Assembly (NCBI RefSeq): GCF_003597395.2 | Contig: NC_133769.1 | Span: 181,508,566 to 181,572,565, forward strand | Length of the DNA: 64,000 nucleotides | DNA from: Chelonoidis abingdonii | Lineage: Eukaryota; Chordata; Testudines; Testudinidae | Direction: 5' to 3' | Shown here: positions 36,236-47,759 of the stretch, piece after piece | How the letters are laid out: each line of letters opens with the position of its first letter | Numbering within the stretch: the first letter of the stretch is position 1 | Notes under the pieces: model-generated | The model's input: the letters and a program-made list of their open reading frames with translations, nothing else | Database searches by the model: none | Told to the model about the DNA's origin: nothing | Made by a program: the position numbers and the translations under genes

Positions 36236-39200
36236 CAGGGCCAGCCCACAACATTTTGGTACCTGAGGCAGGGAGCTCAAATGACACCCCCATGTCCCCT
36301 TGCTTGGACCAAAACTTTGAAAGGTCTCAATTCTGCCTTCTTCCTGTTCTACTCCTCTCATGGCACTGCTCTGCTACCTATCCCAATAAAGGAGAACTAA
36401 CAACTTAAAATGCCTTGTTCAAAAATGTTAAGACACTCTTAACTTTCAAACGTCTAAACAGCAAATTTAACTTTTTCTTGTCTGCATAGTAAACACTGGC
36501 ATTTTTATCTGTTTGAATAATCAAAGTGGTGCTTTCTGTGTCTTCTTGGTTACAAAGATTTGAACTGCTTCCTGAAGGTCCACAATCTGGGCCACATCAT
36601 CCTCTATTGAGATGGTTGCAAGGCCAACCAGCCTCTCTTCTGTCATTGTGGAATGTAGAGGTGTTTTTATTAACTTCAGATTGGAAAAGCTGTTTTCTGC
36701 ACTGGCAACTGTTACAGGAAGTGTTAGAAGCATGTGCAGAGCAACAAAAGCATTTGGAAAGAGGGTGGTCATCTTATTTGTGCTCATATATTCCAGAAGA
36801 GCCTTTGGAGTTGATTCTGCTGAAATACATCTTAAAAAGGCTTTCAGTTCATCACCTAAATCACTTGCATCAATATCACGCATGTCGTCATGTGTCAACA
36901 ATGTCTACTGCCCTGCATTGCTGGCGTAGTTCTTCTTCAGGTATAGTGAGGAGTTCTGGAATATCATACAACATCCCAAATATACTGCTGTGTTCCTTGA
37001 GCTGCATAAAACGTTCTTCAGTTGACTGTATTGCACAATCTAGCACCTGGTTAAAGAATTCAACTTTGAATTGTTGTTTGGGGTCTCTTATGGGATTATC
37101 CTATGCCTCGTAATCAAAATGTCTTTTTCGGTGACTCATATTCTTGAATGGGTGGGAAAATAGCTTCAGTGTGAAGTTCCTCTGCCAACTTCTGTGCACA
37201 CTTCAGAATGTTTTGAAATCCCTCATCTGACCGGTAAGTCTGTAGGTATGACTTTGCTTTTTCCAGTTGTTCCATTGCTCCAGATATATCAAGGTCAACA
37301 CCTTGGAGTCTCTTGCTTACAACATTTATTTCAAACAGTATGTCATGCCACAACACTAAGCCACACATAAATTTGAAGTTATGTATATTTCTGGTGATTC
37401 CATTTCCCTCTGCCACCTTTCTCCCATGAACAGTTCCTGTCATAGCATTATCCTCCTTAATGGCAACTATGGCATCATCTATCTTCCCAATTTGGTGATT
37501 GATAGGCTTTATCACCTCTACTTGACTTTCCTATCGTGTGGCACTCAGTGGTTTCAGTGTCACAGAGGATGTTCCCAGATGTTGCTTCAAAATTTGCTAT
37601 CAATGAGTTGATGCAGAGAAAAATACATAGATGCTTTGAATTACATTAAAAAAACCGGCAGCCTCACTAGAACCTGATGCCGCTTCACTGACCACCAAGT
37701 TCAATGAATGAGAACTGCATGGGACAAAAAAAGCTTGAGGGTTTAACTCTTGGATCTGTGTCTGCACTCCTCTGTTATTTCCTCTCATGTTGGCACCATT
37801 ATCGTAGTCCTGACCTCTCATGTCAGTTATCACAATTCCTGTATCTTCCAGCTTTTTAAGAGGCACATTTGTCATACCAGCTCCTGTAGTATCATCAATA
37901 TTAATAAATTCTAGAAAATGCTCTCTGACAGTAACCATTGCAGGGACATTTTAATTAGGTTCTATTGGTACAAAATTCACCATTAAAGTCATTTGTTCCA
38001 TATGGCTGATGTCAGGTGTACAGTCCAGAATAACAGTAATATCTTGCTGACTTCAGATCTGCCACAATCTTCTGTTTGAATTTTGTTGCCAGTAACTGTA
38101 TGATTTCATTTTGAATTTTTTCTCCAAGGTAGTGTTGTGTGCACGTTTCTTGGGTGGTGACTCTTCTTAGATGCTGCTGGAGTACAGCAACAAACTCAGC
38201 CATCAGCTCCACAACTTTAAGGAAGTTTCCGTTGTTTAGCACATACAGCTGATCTGAAGTGCCCTGCAGTGCTAGGTTTTGGGTAGCAAGCATTCTCACA
38301 ATGGCAATGAGCCTTTTCAGAACATTTTGTCACTAAAGAGACTCTGATGCAATGTTCTCTTGATGTTGATCATCTATGGTGGCCTTTAACCTTAGTCTCA
38401 TCTCAAGCTCTTTCCACCTATGGAATGCTCTCTGGTGATTTACTGCCTTCTCATACCATGTCAGATTTCTAGATTTTTCCAGTCCTTTCTTCCTGTAGAA
38501 CCCAGTGTGGCTGGAACATTAGACTGAAAGATTTTGCAATAAAACAGTATGCAACATTCTGGGTTTTTGAGTACATAAGCCTTGGCCTCTCAGCTTTGTC
38601 ACTATAGGGGATTTCACACCAGTCATGTGTTGGATGGAAACTTCTATTTTCATTGTTTTTGGGGAACATGAAGTTTTTCACTTGCTGTGGCCCACGCAAT
38701 ACAAGGAAGTCCCTCAGGCTACTGCTCAAGTGGGTCCACAGTCCTGGATCATCTAGACTTAAGGAACTAAACTCAACATCCTGCAGCAGCTGTTTCTTTG
38801 CACGTCCATCACACTCTTTTCTGATCGACACTTTTCTTTCAGCGAATGTGCATGGTTACATCCATTTTGAAGCTGGACGATATGGCATGCTTGCAGTAAG
38901 CTGGCCAGGGCCACCTGAACTCGGACTAACTGCGAAGTATTCAGGAATCTCCTCAACCAACTCACATGCCTCACTGGCTGCGAAGACTGACCCAATGCAC
39001 ATGTTTGTGTCTATTGTATCTCAGGAGAGCTCCTTCCTGCTTCTAGATAGAGGAGCTTCCTTTGCTTGCTTTCTTTTTCTTGAATGCATGAGCCCAAGAG
39101 GGACATTGTTCTCCTTTCAACTCATCGACATGCGGTTCTGTGCCAGCTATATCGTGGCTCTCACACTCAGTTGAAGGGGACAAATAAGCGAGCCTAGTCA

Positions 39201-39707
39201 GGCAGGAGCTCTGAGTGAGGGAAGCATACTCAGCACGTCTTCTAAGTGTTCTAAGCTGGCTCCTACTACTTCAGTTGAAAAAAATGCCTGTCTTCTTCTC
39301 AAGTGGGATTAGGGGAAGCAGCATGGGAATATATGGAAAGCTCCCTGACGAAGCTACTGTTAAATCGGGCCAGGGTCCTAGGGTGTGCTTCAGAAGAAAG
39401 GGGGTACCAAATAAAGGGGCTCCTTTTTTTTCCTCTCTCTCTCCTTGTCTCCCTGCAGCTCCATGCTGCTTTCCTGTTATTTCCCTCTCATCTTTTCTCC
39501 TGCCTCGCCTGTTATCTCTTTGTGCCTCTGCTTCCTCCAGCACAGACATTCCACAATCTCTGTTGCATCTAGAGCAGAGAAAATACATATGCACCAGCAG
39601 CAAGACACAAGGTTCTGCACTCTGAGTCCTTGTCCCCTCCCCCCTCCTCCAGATCCTGGTACACTTGAGGAGCCAGCCTCAGTTCGCCTTCACTTAAGGT
39701 AGCCCTG
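36236..39707 (-). mobile_element. hAT transposon with ZMYM/TTF-type transposase, decayed
   Basis: Left terminus CAGGGCCAGCCC and right terminus GGTAGCCCTG are short inverted repeats of hAT type. The minus strand carries broken transposase sequence throughout (36521-38831). The sequence outside each end contains CCATC or TCCATC, which may be the decayed target duplication but is not in register. Length 3.5 kb fits an autonomous hAT. Confidence 0.75.
36521..38831 (-). pseudogene. hAT transposase (TTF zinc finger, DUF4371, hAT dimerisation)
   Basis: Pieces follow in the right order on the minus strand. A TTF-type zinc-finger region (38469-38831) contains NFMFPKNNENRSF and WCEIPYSDKAERPRLMYS. 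A DUF4371-like segment (38012-38299) contains NGNFLKVVELMAEF and YLGEKIQNEIIQLLA. The nuclease part (37600-37938) contains GQDYDNGANMRGNNRGVQ and CSSHSLNLVV. The C-terminal hAT dimerisation domain (36521-36901) contains TVASAENSFSNLKLIKTPL. This is the architecture of ZMYM1-like transposases. At least four frame changes and several stops break it. It is a transposon relic and not the host ZMYM1 gene, since it is intronless and sits between terminal repeats. Confidence 0.85.
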
Positions 39708-40165
39708 TCCATCTTTCAGCCTACAACTCAGGACAAGATGGTTACTTTCACCTTCTGTAACTGTTGTTCTTCGAGATGTGTTGCTTAATATTCATTCCAG
39801 TTTAGGTGTGTTGCTGCGCCGCAGTGCGTTCGTCGGAGACTTTTACTCTAGCAACACTTCGGTGGGTCGGCTGGAGCGGCCACCCCCCCTCCCCCCCCCC
39901 CCCCCCCCCCCCCTCCTATGGTAGTTGGTTTGCTGCCTATGGCACCGGGATATATAAACCCCAGCTGACCCAGCCACCCTTCAGTTCCTTACTATGACAA
40001 ACTCTACGACAGTGGCGAAGGAGAGATGGGTTTTGAATGGATAATGAGCAACACATCTCAAAGAACAACAGTTACAAAGGTGAGTAACCGTCTTTTCTTT
40101 CTTTCGAGTGATTGCTCATATCCATTCCAGTTAGGTGATTCCCAAGCCTTACCTAGGCGGAGGGG

Positions 40166-41230
40166 TCAGGAGTGAGATGCTGGCAGAGGTGCAAAACTGC
40201 TGAGCGAAAGGCCTGCATCATCTCTAGACTGTTGGACCAGAGCATAGCTGCGAAGCACACAAGTGTGGACCGAGGACCAGGGTAGCTGCCGCGACATATC
40301 TCCTGGATTTGGACATGGGCCAGGAAGGACGGCTGATGAAGCCTGAGCTCTGGTAGAATGTGCAGTGAGATGGCCCGACTGGAACATGAGCCAGGTCATA
40401 GCATGTGCCGTATGCACGCCGTCACCCAGAGGGAGATCCTTCTGGAGGAGACAAGGTAGGCCTTTCATCCGGTCAGCCAACTGCAACGAAGAGTTTGGGA
40501 CGGGATTTTTCGGAAGGGCTTCGTCCGATCGATATAAAAAGCGAGCCGCCCTACGGACATCTAAGGAGTATAACTGCTGTTCCCCGTCGAGATGAGTTGA
40601 GGCTTTCGGAAGAAGACCAGAAGGAAGATGTCCTGTAACGTCCTGATTGGCATGGAAGGCCGACACCACTTTAGGGAGGAACGTCGGATGTGGTTGCAAC
40701 TGCACCTTGTCCTTGTGAAAGACAGTATACGGTGGCTCCACCGTAAGCGCTCGAAGTTTGGAGACCTGTCTGGCTGATGTAATGGCTACTAGAAAAACTG
40801 TCTTCCAGGACAGGTATAGCAGTGAGCAAGTTGCCAACAGCTCGAATGGCGGAAGCATAAGCCTGTTTAGGACTAGGTTGAGGTCCCAGGTAGGGGCAAG
40901 GCGGTGTACTTGGGGGTAGAGGCGCTCCAGGCCCTTGAGAAATCTAGTAACTAAAGGATGGGAAAACATGGAGTGGCCACTCTCTCCTGGATGAAATGTG
41001 GAGATGGCCGCCAAGTGCACCCTCAAAGAAGATATCGCCAGGCCCTGCTGCTTAAGGGACCAGAGGTAGTCCAAGATAGTGGGGATTGAGACCTCAGAGG
41101 GAGTAGCATTCTGCGTTTCACACCAGCAGGAGAAACGTTTCCACTTGGCCAGATATGTTGACCGAGTGGAAGGCTTTCTGCTACTCAGGAGTATATGTTG
41201 TATCGGAGCAGAGCAGCATAACTCCAACCT
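40166..41230 (-). CDS. DIRS tyrosine recombinase
   Basis: The enzyme would integrate the circular DNA copy of the element by site-specific recombination. The minus-strand frame contains an N-terminal SAM-like arm-binding part (KPSTRSTYLAKWKRF, then SLKQQGLAISSLRVHL) and a catalytic part. The box I arginine lies in AITSARQVSKLRALTV (about 40745-40790), the H-x-x-R motif is HSTRAQASS (about 40335-40362), and the nucleophilic tyrosine candidate lies in VHTCVLRSYAL (about 40235-40255). The open frame itself begins further upstream (41845), but that part overlaps the RNase H region in another frame and is probably not translated as such. Stop at 40166. Overlapping frames are usual for DIRS. Confidence 0.8.
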   Translation of the reverse strand, partial: RLELCCSAPIQHILLSSRKPSTRSTYLAKWKRFSCWCETQNATPSEVSIPTILDYLWSLKQQGLAISSLRVHLAAISTFHPGESGHSMFSHPLVTRFLKGLERLYPQVHRLAPTWDLNLVLNRLMLPPFELLATCSLLYLSWKTVFLVAITSARQVSKLRALTVEPPYTVFHKDKVQLQPHPTFLPKVVSAFHANQDVTGHLPSGLLPKASTHLDGEQQLYSLDVRRAARFLYRSDEALPKNPVPNSSLQLADRMKGLPCLLQKDLPLGDGVHTAHAMTWLMFQSGHLTAHSTRAQASSAVLPGPCPNPGDMSRQLPWSSVHTCVLRSYALVQQSRDDAGLSLSSFAPLPASHS

Positions 41231-41232
41231 GT

Positions 41233-43256
41233 TTAGCCATGCAGGAGCCACGCTGTGAGGTGAAGGGCCTGCAGGTCCGGCTGGTGAAAATTGCCGTGGT
41301 CCTGCGTTATGAGGTCTGGGTAGAGTGGCAGGGTAATTGGGCTGGCTATGGACAGGTTGAGCAGTGTGGTGTACCAGTGCTGTCTGGGCCATGCTGGCGC
41401 GATCATGATTATGTGTGCTCTGTCCCTTCGGAGTTTTATCAGGACCTTGTGAACCAGTGGGAACGGTGGGAAGGCATAGGGCAGGCGGTGCTTCCACAAC
41501 ATGAGGAATGCGTCCAAGATTGATCCTGGTGAAAGACCCTGGAAGAAGCAGAACGCTTGACATTTCCTGTTTGTGCGAGAGGCGAACAGGTATATGTGGG
41601 GAAAGTCCCACTTCTGCAAGATCGAATGAATAACATCTGGTCTTATTGACCATTCGTGACAGAGGAAGGATCTGCTCAGCTGATTCGTCAGAGTGTTCCG
41701 AACCCCTTGGAGAAAGGATGCTACCAGGTCTATCGAGTCGGCTATGCAGAAGTCCCAGAGTCGGATGGTCTCCTGACACAGGGGGGAAGATCGAGTCCCT
41801 CCCTGTTTGTTGTGTTGTCTGTAAACACTGAGACACAACAGCCATGTAGATGCTGCTGGAATGTCTGGCACGCCAGGCAGACCGCTCTCAGTTCTCGGAC
41901 ATTTATGTGAAGCGCCAGCTCCTGCGATGACCAAAGGCCCTGGGTATGAAGGTGTCCAAGGAGAGCCCCCCATCCGAGAGATGACGCGTCCGTCGTCAGG
42001 GACAGTGAGGATTGTGGCGGATGGAACGGTAACCCTGCACATATCAGGGAGGGGGTTAGCCATTAGTCGAGGGAGCGTAGGGTGCTCGGGGGAATGGTAA
42101 CTACTGCGTCTATTGGGTCCCTGCCCGGATGGTAGACCGAATTGAGCCACGTTTGGAGGAGTCCGAGGTGGAGCCTGGCATATTTGGTCACATAAGTACA
42201 GGCAGCCATGTGACCTAGGTGACCAAGACAGGTGTGAGCCGAGGTTGTCGGGAAGTTCTGCAGACCTCAAATGATCGTCGCCATTGTCTGGAATCGTGGC
42301 TGGGGTAGGTAGGCCTTGGCTAGATTGGAGTCCAGGGTAGCTCCAATGAAGTCTAGCCTTTCTGTGGGGACCAGTGTGGATTTTTCCACATTGAGCATCA
42401 GGCCTAAGCGTGTGAATAGGTCCCTGATAATGCCTACGTGTTGCCTGACCTGTGTCTCGGAGGTCCCCTCGTCCAGATACGGGAATATGTGTATCCGACA
42501 TCGGCGGAGGTGTGCAGCAACTACGGCCATACACTTTGTAAACACCCTTGGGGCCGTGGAGAGGCCAAAGGGGAGGACTGTGAATTGGAAGTGCTGGTGG
42601 TTGGCTACAAAGCGAAGATACCTCCTGTGTGGAGGAAATATAGCGATGTGAAAGTACGCGTCCTTCATATCAAGGGCAGCATTCCAGTCTCCAGGACCCA
42701 AGGATGGCATAATGGTCCCCAGGGAGACCATGTGGAACTTCAATTTTATCATGAACTTGTTGAGGCCTCGCAGGTCTAGGATAGGCCTGAGGCCTCCTTT
42801 CGACTTGGGGATCAGAAAGTAACGAGAGTAAAACCCTTTGCACTTCTCGTCTGGTGGTACCTCCTCTATTGCTCCTATGGCGAGGAGCGTCTGCATCTCT
42901 TGTAGGAGGAATTGCTCGTGAGAGGGGTCCCTGAAGAGGGACTGGGTTAGAGGGTGGGAAGGCGAGGTTGAAACAAATTGGAGGTGGTATCCTTGTTTCA
43001 CTGTGCGTAGGACCCAGAGGTCTGAGGTCAATTGGGACCACGCCAGGAGAAAGTAGGAGAGGCAGTTGGAGAAGGGAGGAAATGGATCCTGTCCTGAAAC
43101 TGGCACGCCGTCCTCGAACGTACCTTCAAAAGGCAGACTTAGGTCCCGCTGGTGGTTTTGAGGGGCAGTGGTTTTGGCCCCCTTGGGGTCCGGACTGGCA
43201 TCTACGGCCACCTCACCCACGCCGTCTGCTAAAGTCTTGCCTGTGTCTGGGCACAA
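41233..43256 (-). CDS. DIRS reverse transcriptase and RNase H, probably frameshifted
   Basis: The first frame (43256-42267) holds the fingers and palm: KGGLRPILDLRGLNKFM, then LDMKDAYFHIAIFPPHRRY with the first catalytic Asp, then FQFTVLPFGLSTAPRVFTK, then FPYLDE at about 42470-42490, where active family members read YLDD. A shift near 42470-42530 moves the code into a second frame (42534-41233) carrying the thumb and the RNase H-like part, with RQHNKQGGTRS and NQLSRSFLCHEW. Together they form the polymerase that copies the element RNA. The altered YLDE motif and the frame change suggest the copy is inactive or contains sequencing indels. Confidence 0.8.
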
Positions 43257-43259
43257 AAT

Positions 43260-45789
43260 ACACGCGGTGAGTCTGGGGATGGAAAGGTCTGCGTTGGGTC
43301 ACAGGTGTATGCATGCCCAAAGAACGCATGATGACCCTGTTGTCTTTCAAGCTTTGTAGCCTGGGGTCAGTCTTCTCCGAGAACAGACCCTTACCATCAA
43401 AGGGTATGTCCTGGATGGTATACTGTAACTCAGGCGGGAGGTTGGAAACCTGTAGCCATGAGATGCGTCTCATGGTGATACTGGAGGCCAGAGTTCTGGC
43501 TGCTGAGTCAGCCACATCTAGAGAAGCCTGGAGGCAGGTTCTGGCTACCTTTTTCCCTTCCTCTAGGAATGCAGCAAATTAATGGTGGGAGTCTGGGGGC
43601 AGTAGTTCTGTAAATCTACCCACCTCCGCCCAGGTGTTGTAGCTATAACGGCTCAGTAGAGCCTGCTGATTTGCCACCTGGAGTTGTAGGGCGCCTGCTG
43701 AATACACCTTGCGGCCGAGTAGGTTCATCCGCCTAGCCTCCTTTGACTTTGGGGCTGGCGCCTGTTGGCCATGGCACTCCCTCTCGTTGATCGATTGGAT
43801 AACTAGCGAGGAGGGAGGAGGGTGGACATATAAATACTCGTACCCCAGAGAGGGTACCATGTATTTTCACTCGACTCCCTTTGCCATAGGGGGAATGGAC
43901 GCTGGGGACTGCCATAAGGTGTCGGCATTGGCTTGGATGATTCTGATGAAAGACAAAGCCACTCTAGTGGGGGTATCTGCTGACAGGATGCTCACTATAG
44001 GGTCCTCGACCTCCGGGACTTCCTCCACCTGGAGGTTCATATTGAGCACTATCCTCCTGAGAAGGTCCTGATGGGCTCTTAGGTCTATTGGAGGCGGCCC
44101 CGAAGAGGAAGTCCCTGCCACTGCCTCATCTGGAGAGGAAGAAGATGAAATGCCGGGAACCAGCGGGTCCTCTATGGCCTCTTACTCATGCGCTGGTTCC
44201 TGCTCCAGCGGCACCGGGGAACCCAGTGGGTGGACTATCGGCTCCTCTGTTCCGGGTGGAGGAGGACGGCTAACTGTGGCCTCTGGTGCTCGGTGCTCTG
44301 ATGAAGCAGAGCAGGTCAGAACTAGTGGAGCACCTTGGGCCTGGTGGTACGCCCAAGGTATCCAAAAGGACCACTGGTGAGGTCCTGGGTCCTGAGACCG
44401 GGCTTCTTGAAAAACTCCAGTAGGCACATCCGCATCATGGTCTTGGTCATAGTAGCTGTCCGCGTGGGACGACAGCGATGTATGTCTGGATGGCCATGGA
44501 GGAGCGGAGAAGCCTTGTGCAGATGTTCCAATGGAACATCCCCTATGTATCGGGGACCGGTGCTGGGATGCATATCGGTACCGGGATCGAGACTGGGACC
44601 TGCGATCAGATCAGTGCCGGGAGGTCGACCGAGATCTCAAATCCCGGCATCGTGAATGGCTTCGGGAGGCACGGTGCCTGGAGCGGTGCCGAGAACTGGA
44701 GCAGTGCCGCGGGTAGTGAGCCAGTGAACGGGAATCCAACTGGTGCCACGAGTCTGACCCGTGCCGTGTAGTAGAACAGTGCCGGGACTGCGAGCGGCGT
44801 CGAGAGCGGGAGCGCCGTCTGGACCTGGAGCGTCTGCGGGACTGCGATCGTAAGTGGTGCTGGTCCGCTGCGCCGACAGAGGGTGGTCTAATCAAGGTCG
44901 GCTTGCCTATGGATTGGATTACCCTCACCGGCGGTGCTGGGGGTAGAGGCAGTGCCAAGTCTATCAGGGCGATCAGGTCCCTTGCTGCTAAGAACGCCTC
45001 TGGTGTGGATGGCATAGTGAGCTCTACCGCTGCACGTGCCGGGGAGCTAACAGGCGCCGGACTTAAGAGCCCTTGTGGGACCGGAATCGACGGTGCCGAT
45101 TTAGTCGATGCCGCGGCGGGTATCGGCGCCGGGCGATCCGACCTAGGCGTACTCTCTGGCTGTGGTGCGGGCAGTGCCGAAGCAGCAGGAGTCTTGGCCT
45201 CTCTCATCCTCAGGGAGAGGGAGCGTCACGGAGTCAACTTCGGTGCCAGCAACGTCCGATGCCGAGAATCTTTGGGTGTACCGGTGCAGTCCTGCGCCGC
45301 GGAGGCACTTCTGCTCACCAACTGACCAGCGCTCGGTGCCAAAGGTGACGAGGTGAGAACCGCCTCCATGAGGAGCTGTTTAAGCTTGATGTCCCGCTCC
45401 TTTTTTGTTCGCAGCTTGAAAGCCTTGCAAATGGGGCACTTAGCTGTCAAGTGCGATTCCCCAAGGCACTTCAAACAGGAGTCGTGCAGATCTCCTGTCA
45501 GCATTGGCCTGTGGCAGGCCGAGCATGGCTTGAACCCCGGTGAGCCGGGCATGGGCTCCAGCATCGGATGCGGGGAAGGGGCTACTTCCCGAACCCCGCT
45601 AACTATTACTGAACTAACTATACTATCAAGAAAGAAACGTATAACTATATATATATATTCCATCAATTCCAGGTTCTCTTGTCTCATCCATGAATGGTTT
45701 GTTCCAGTAGCCCACTTATCGTCAGATTGTCCTGGTTCCTCAACATCTGGCACGGAGCTTGTTAATCCGGGCGACGTCTGAGCCGGCAT
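43260..45789 (-). pseudogene. DIRS gag-like protein, broken by frameshifts
   Basis: The N-terminal piece (45789-45226) has a Cys/His cluster (CSACHRPMLTGD, CLKCLGESHLTAKCPIC), probably a nucleic-acid-binding zinc structure. The middle (about 45207-44611) is dominated by Arg/Ser repeats (SRSRRRSRSRRRS). The C-terminal part (44121-43213) reads LRAHQDLLRRIVLNMNLQ, TRVALSFIRIIQANADT, GYEYLYVHP, then QQAPAPKSKEARRMNLLGRK. It continues up to the polymerase. The pieces lie in different frames, so at least three indels break the gene. The role in the family is packaging element RNA. Confidence 0.7.
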
Positions 45790-45882
45790 GACTCTCCTAG
45801 TTCATGTAACTTCTCATATTTGAGGAAGGCAGTGAAGCGTTAGGGGCTCTTTTGCCCAAGGACCCCTACTGGAAAGTTGGGT

Positions 45883-45953
45883 ACAACTGGATTTGAACCC
45901 CGTGCTCTCTCATATCAAAGGCGGCACTCTTAACCACTACACTATCCAGTCGC
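45883..45953 (-). ncRNA. tRNA-like sequence with intact A and B boxes, inside DIRS
   Basis: On the minus strand, a 71-nt segment has an A box TAGTGTAGTGG (45944-45934) and a perfect B box GGTTCAAATCC (45899-45889). The first seven bases GCGACTG can pair with CAGTTGT at the other end, allowing G-U pairs. The T stem and anticodon stem do not pair properly, so this is not a working tRNA gene. It could be a captured tRNA pseudogene, a tRNA-derived SINE head, or an internal RNA polymerase III promoter of this DIRS lineage. A noisier copy occurs in the inverted arm at about 55533-55605. Confidence 0.55.
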
Positions 45954-46740
45954 TATATTCACAGAAGTTGTGGAGAATAGCCGGCTAAGATTCTGTGGGA
46001 CTTCCAGATCCAGATGGACAAGGGCAGATGGCCAATCAACCAGACATCGTGGAATAGACAAGGAGCAGAAGACAGCGTGGTGATGACATATAGCAGTTCA
46101 AGTGACAGAAGATCAGGAAGAAGAAATATGAGAAGCTGGAAAAGTACCAGGGCCTGAAAGAGGTAACTAGAGAGGATGTGGAAAGTGAAGGCCAAAGTGG
46201 TCCGGTGGTGGTAGGAGCACTGGGGCTAGTGACTCTTAAGCTGGATGAGCGGCTCCAACAGATCCAGGAACAACATCAGAGCTCTCCGTCCAGAAGAGTT
46301 GCAGTGCTAGGAACAGCTAAGATACTGCGCAGAACCCTCAAACTCAGGCTTCTGGTAGAGGACCCGAGGTTGAGGAAGACACATACCACCCATAGGGTGA
46401 GAGGGGAATTTTTTAATATATATATATAAAAATAAAAGAATTATAACTATATACATGAAACACGAGAACTATGAGTAGCTAGGAGGAGTGGAGGTCCTCT
46501 AAGCCGCACTCCACTGTTCCAATGACCGACACGGGCGGTAAGAAAGAACTGAAGGTGGCTGGGTCGGCTGGGGTATATATCTGGTGCCATAGCGGCGCCA
46601 CTCCAGGGGCGCCCAGCCGAACCCATCCGAGTGTTGGCAGGTAAAGAAGTATTCCGACGAACGTGCACGCAGCGCATGCACACCTAACTGGAATGGATAT
46701 GAGCAATCACTCGAAGAAGAAGCATTGCTTCTTCTTCCTG

Positions 46741-47590
46741 TCTGGTTCCCACAGCACTGACCAGCCCTCAACTCCTCTCTTTCACTGGAAGAAAAAGGGG
46801 AGGGATTAAAAGTGGGCATTGTCATTTCCCTTTAGGGAGCCAGTGTTCATCCTTATTCTTTTAAGTGGGTTCAGAACTGGGAAATATACAGTCAGAGACA
46901 GTAGTTTTAAGAAATGCCATTGAAAAAGAGAGAAGTAGATTTAAAGACATTTTGAAAAGCTTCCAACCCTGCATCTCACTGTATTCTTCATGCAGTGACC
47001 CAAGCAAACCAGAGCAATGAGAGCCTACTTATTCCCCTGCTTGCACAACAGAGCAACAGCAAGGGAAAGGGCAAGCAGGAGCAATGTCATTGCCCTGTTC
47101 CAAAGCAGCACTGAGTGCTGGGATTAAGCCTGGAGATGAAATGGCACTTTCTGCATTGGTTCCCCAGAAACAAGAGGTACTACATATGCCCATACCTTGA
47201 AAACCAATAATCTGCAAATATAACTGTTCTGCTCCCAGTCCCTCCTATCCCCATTCACAGAGAACAGGGATGTGCTGATGTATGTGTTACAGTCCGTAGA
47301 AATTCTCAAAAAGCAAATCAGGGTGAATCCTTAAAGGATTAGTGTAAAAGGAGAGCCAGACTAACAGAGGGGACTGGATGTCTTAACATCTGATTCCATG
47401 AGAAAGAATTTAGATTTATTCTATACTTTTCAACTTTTTAAAGTGTTAATCAATTGAGGCAACTGTTCGGAGGGGGTTAAGTTTTTGAAAAAAAATTGAA
47501 TTTTTGCAGAATTCAAATACAAAGAACTAATAAGCAGAAGAATAAAGAGATCCTTGGTGTGTGTGTGTTGGGGGGAGATACATAACATAT
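46741..47590. other. Intron between DIRS and LTR, duplicated in the inverted arm
   Basis: Apparently unique intronic sequence without coding frames. It recurs as its reverse complement at about 53905-54751, which shows that the inverted repeat is not limited to transposon sequence. Confidence 0.7.
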
Positions 47591-47627
47591 TGTGACAGAC
47601 CCAGACCAGTGGGGTATAGGAGTCTGG
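47591..47627 (+). mobile_element. LTR start, cut by a LINE insertion (part 1 of 3)
   Basis: TGTGACAGACCCAGACCAGT followed by GGGGTATAGGAGTCTGG matches, from memory, the first bases of a common turtle gypsy-like LTR. The remainder of that LTR appears at 53052-53487 and 60137-60268. Confidence 0.55.
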
Positions 47628-47759
47628 TCCTATTGGCATCCCAGGGGTGGGCGGGCTTCTAAAGGACCTCCCCCCAGCCTAAGGGGAGGATCCACAGGTC
47701 TAGAACACCAAGTAATTCCGGGGGACAACTAAGGAAAAAAAGCAGGAGCGGGAGTGAGG

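Larger units (their letters stand above)
39735..46740 (-). mobile_element. DIRS-type tyrosine-recombinase retrotransposon
   Basis: DIRS elements copy through RNA but integrate with a tyrosine recombinase. This 7-kb copy lies on the minus strand in the order gag-like (45789 to about 43260), reverse transcriptase and RNase H (43256-41233), then tyrosine recombinase (to 40166). Its ends are inverted, not direct, repeats: the left end has TGCGTTCGTCGGAGAC and TCGAGTGATTGCTCATATCC, the right end CCGACGAACGTGCACGC and GAGCAATCACTCGAAG. Each end has a TATATA-type promoter motif (near 39949 and 46573). Long frames remain, so it is fairly young, though a 30-base poly-C near 39885-39914 and several indels are suspicious. 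Part of it (41616-46740) recurs inverted at 54752-59901. Confidence 0.9.

Noticed and set aside
44611..44900. An SR splicing-factor gene, from the Arg/Ser repeats
   Set aside because: The repeats lie in the gag-like gene of the DIRS element, with no RNA-recognition motif nearby.
40365..45781. Plus-strand frames within the DIRS element
   Set aside because: They are antisense shadows of gag, polymerase and recombinase.
45883..45953. A functional tRNA gene
   Set aside because: The anticodon and T stems do not pair; only the promoter boxes and an acceptor-like pairing are good.
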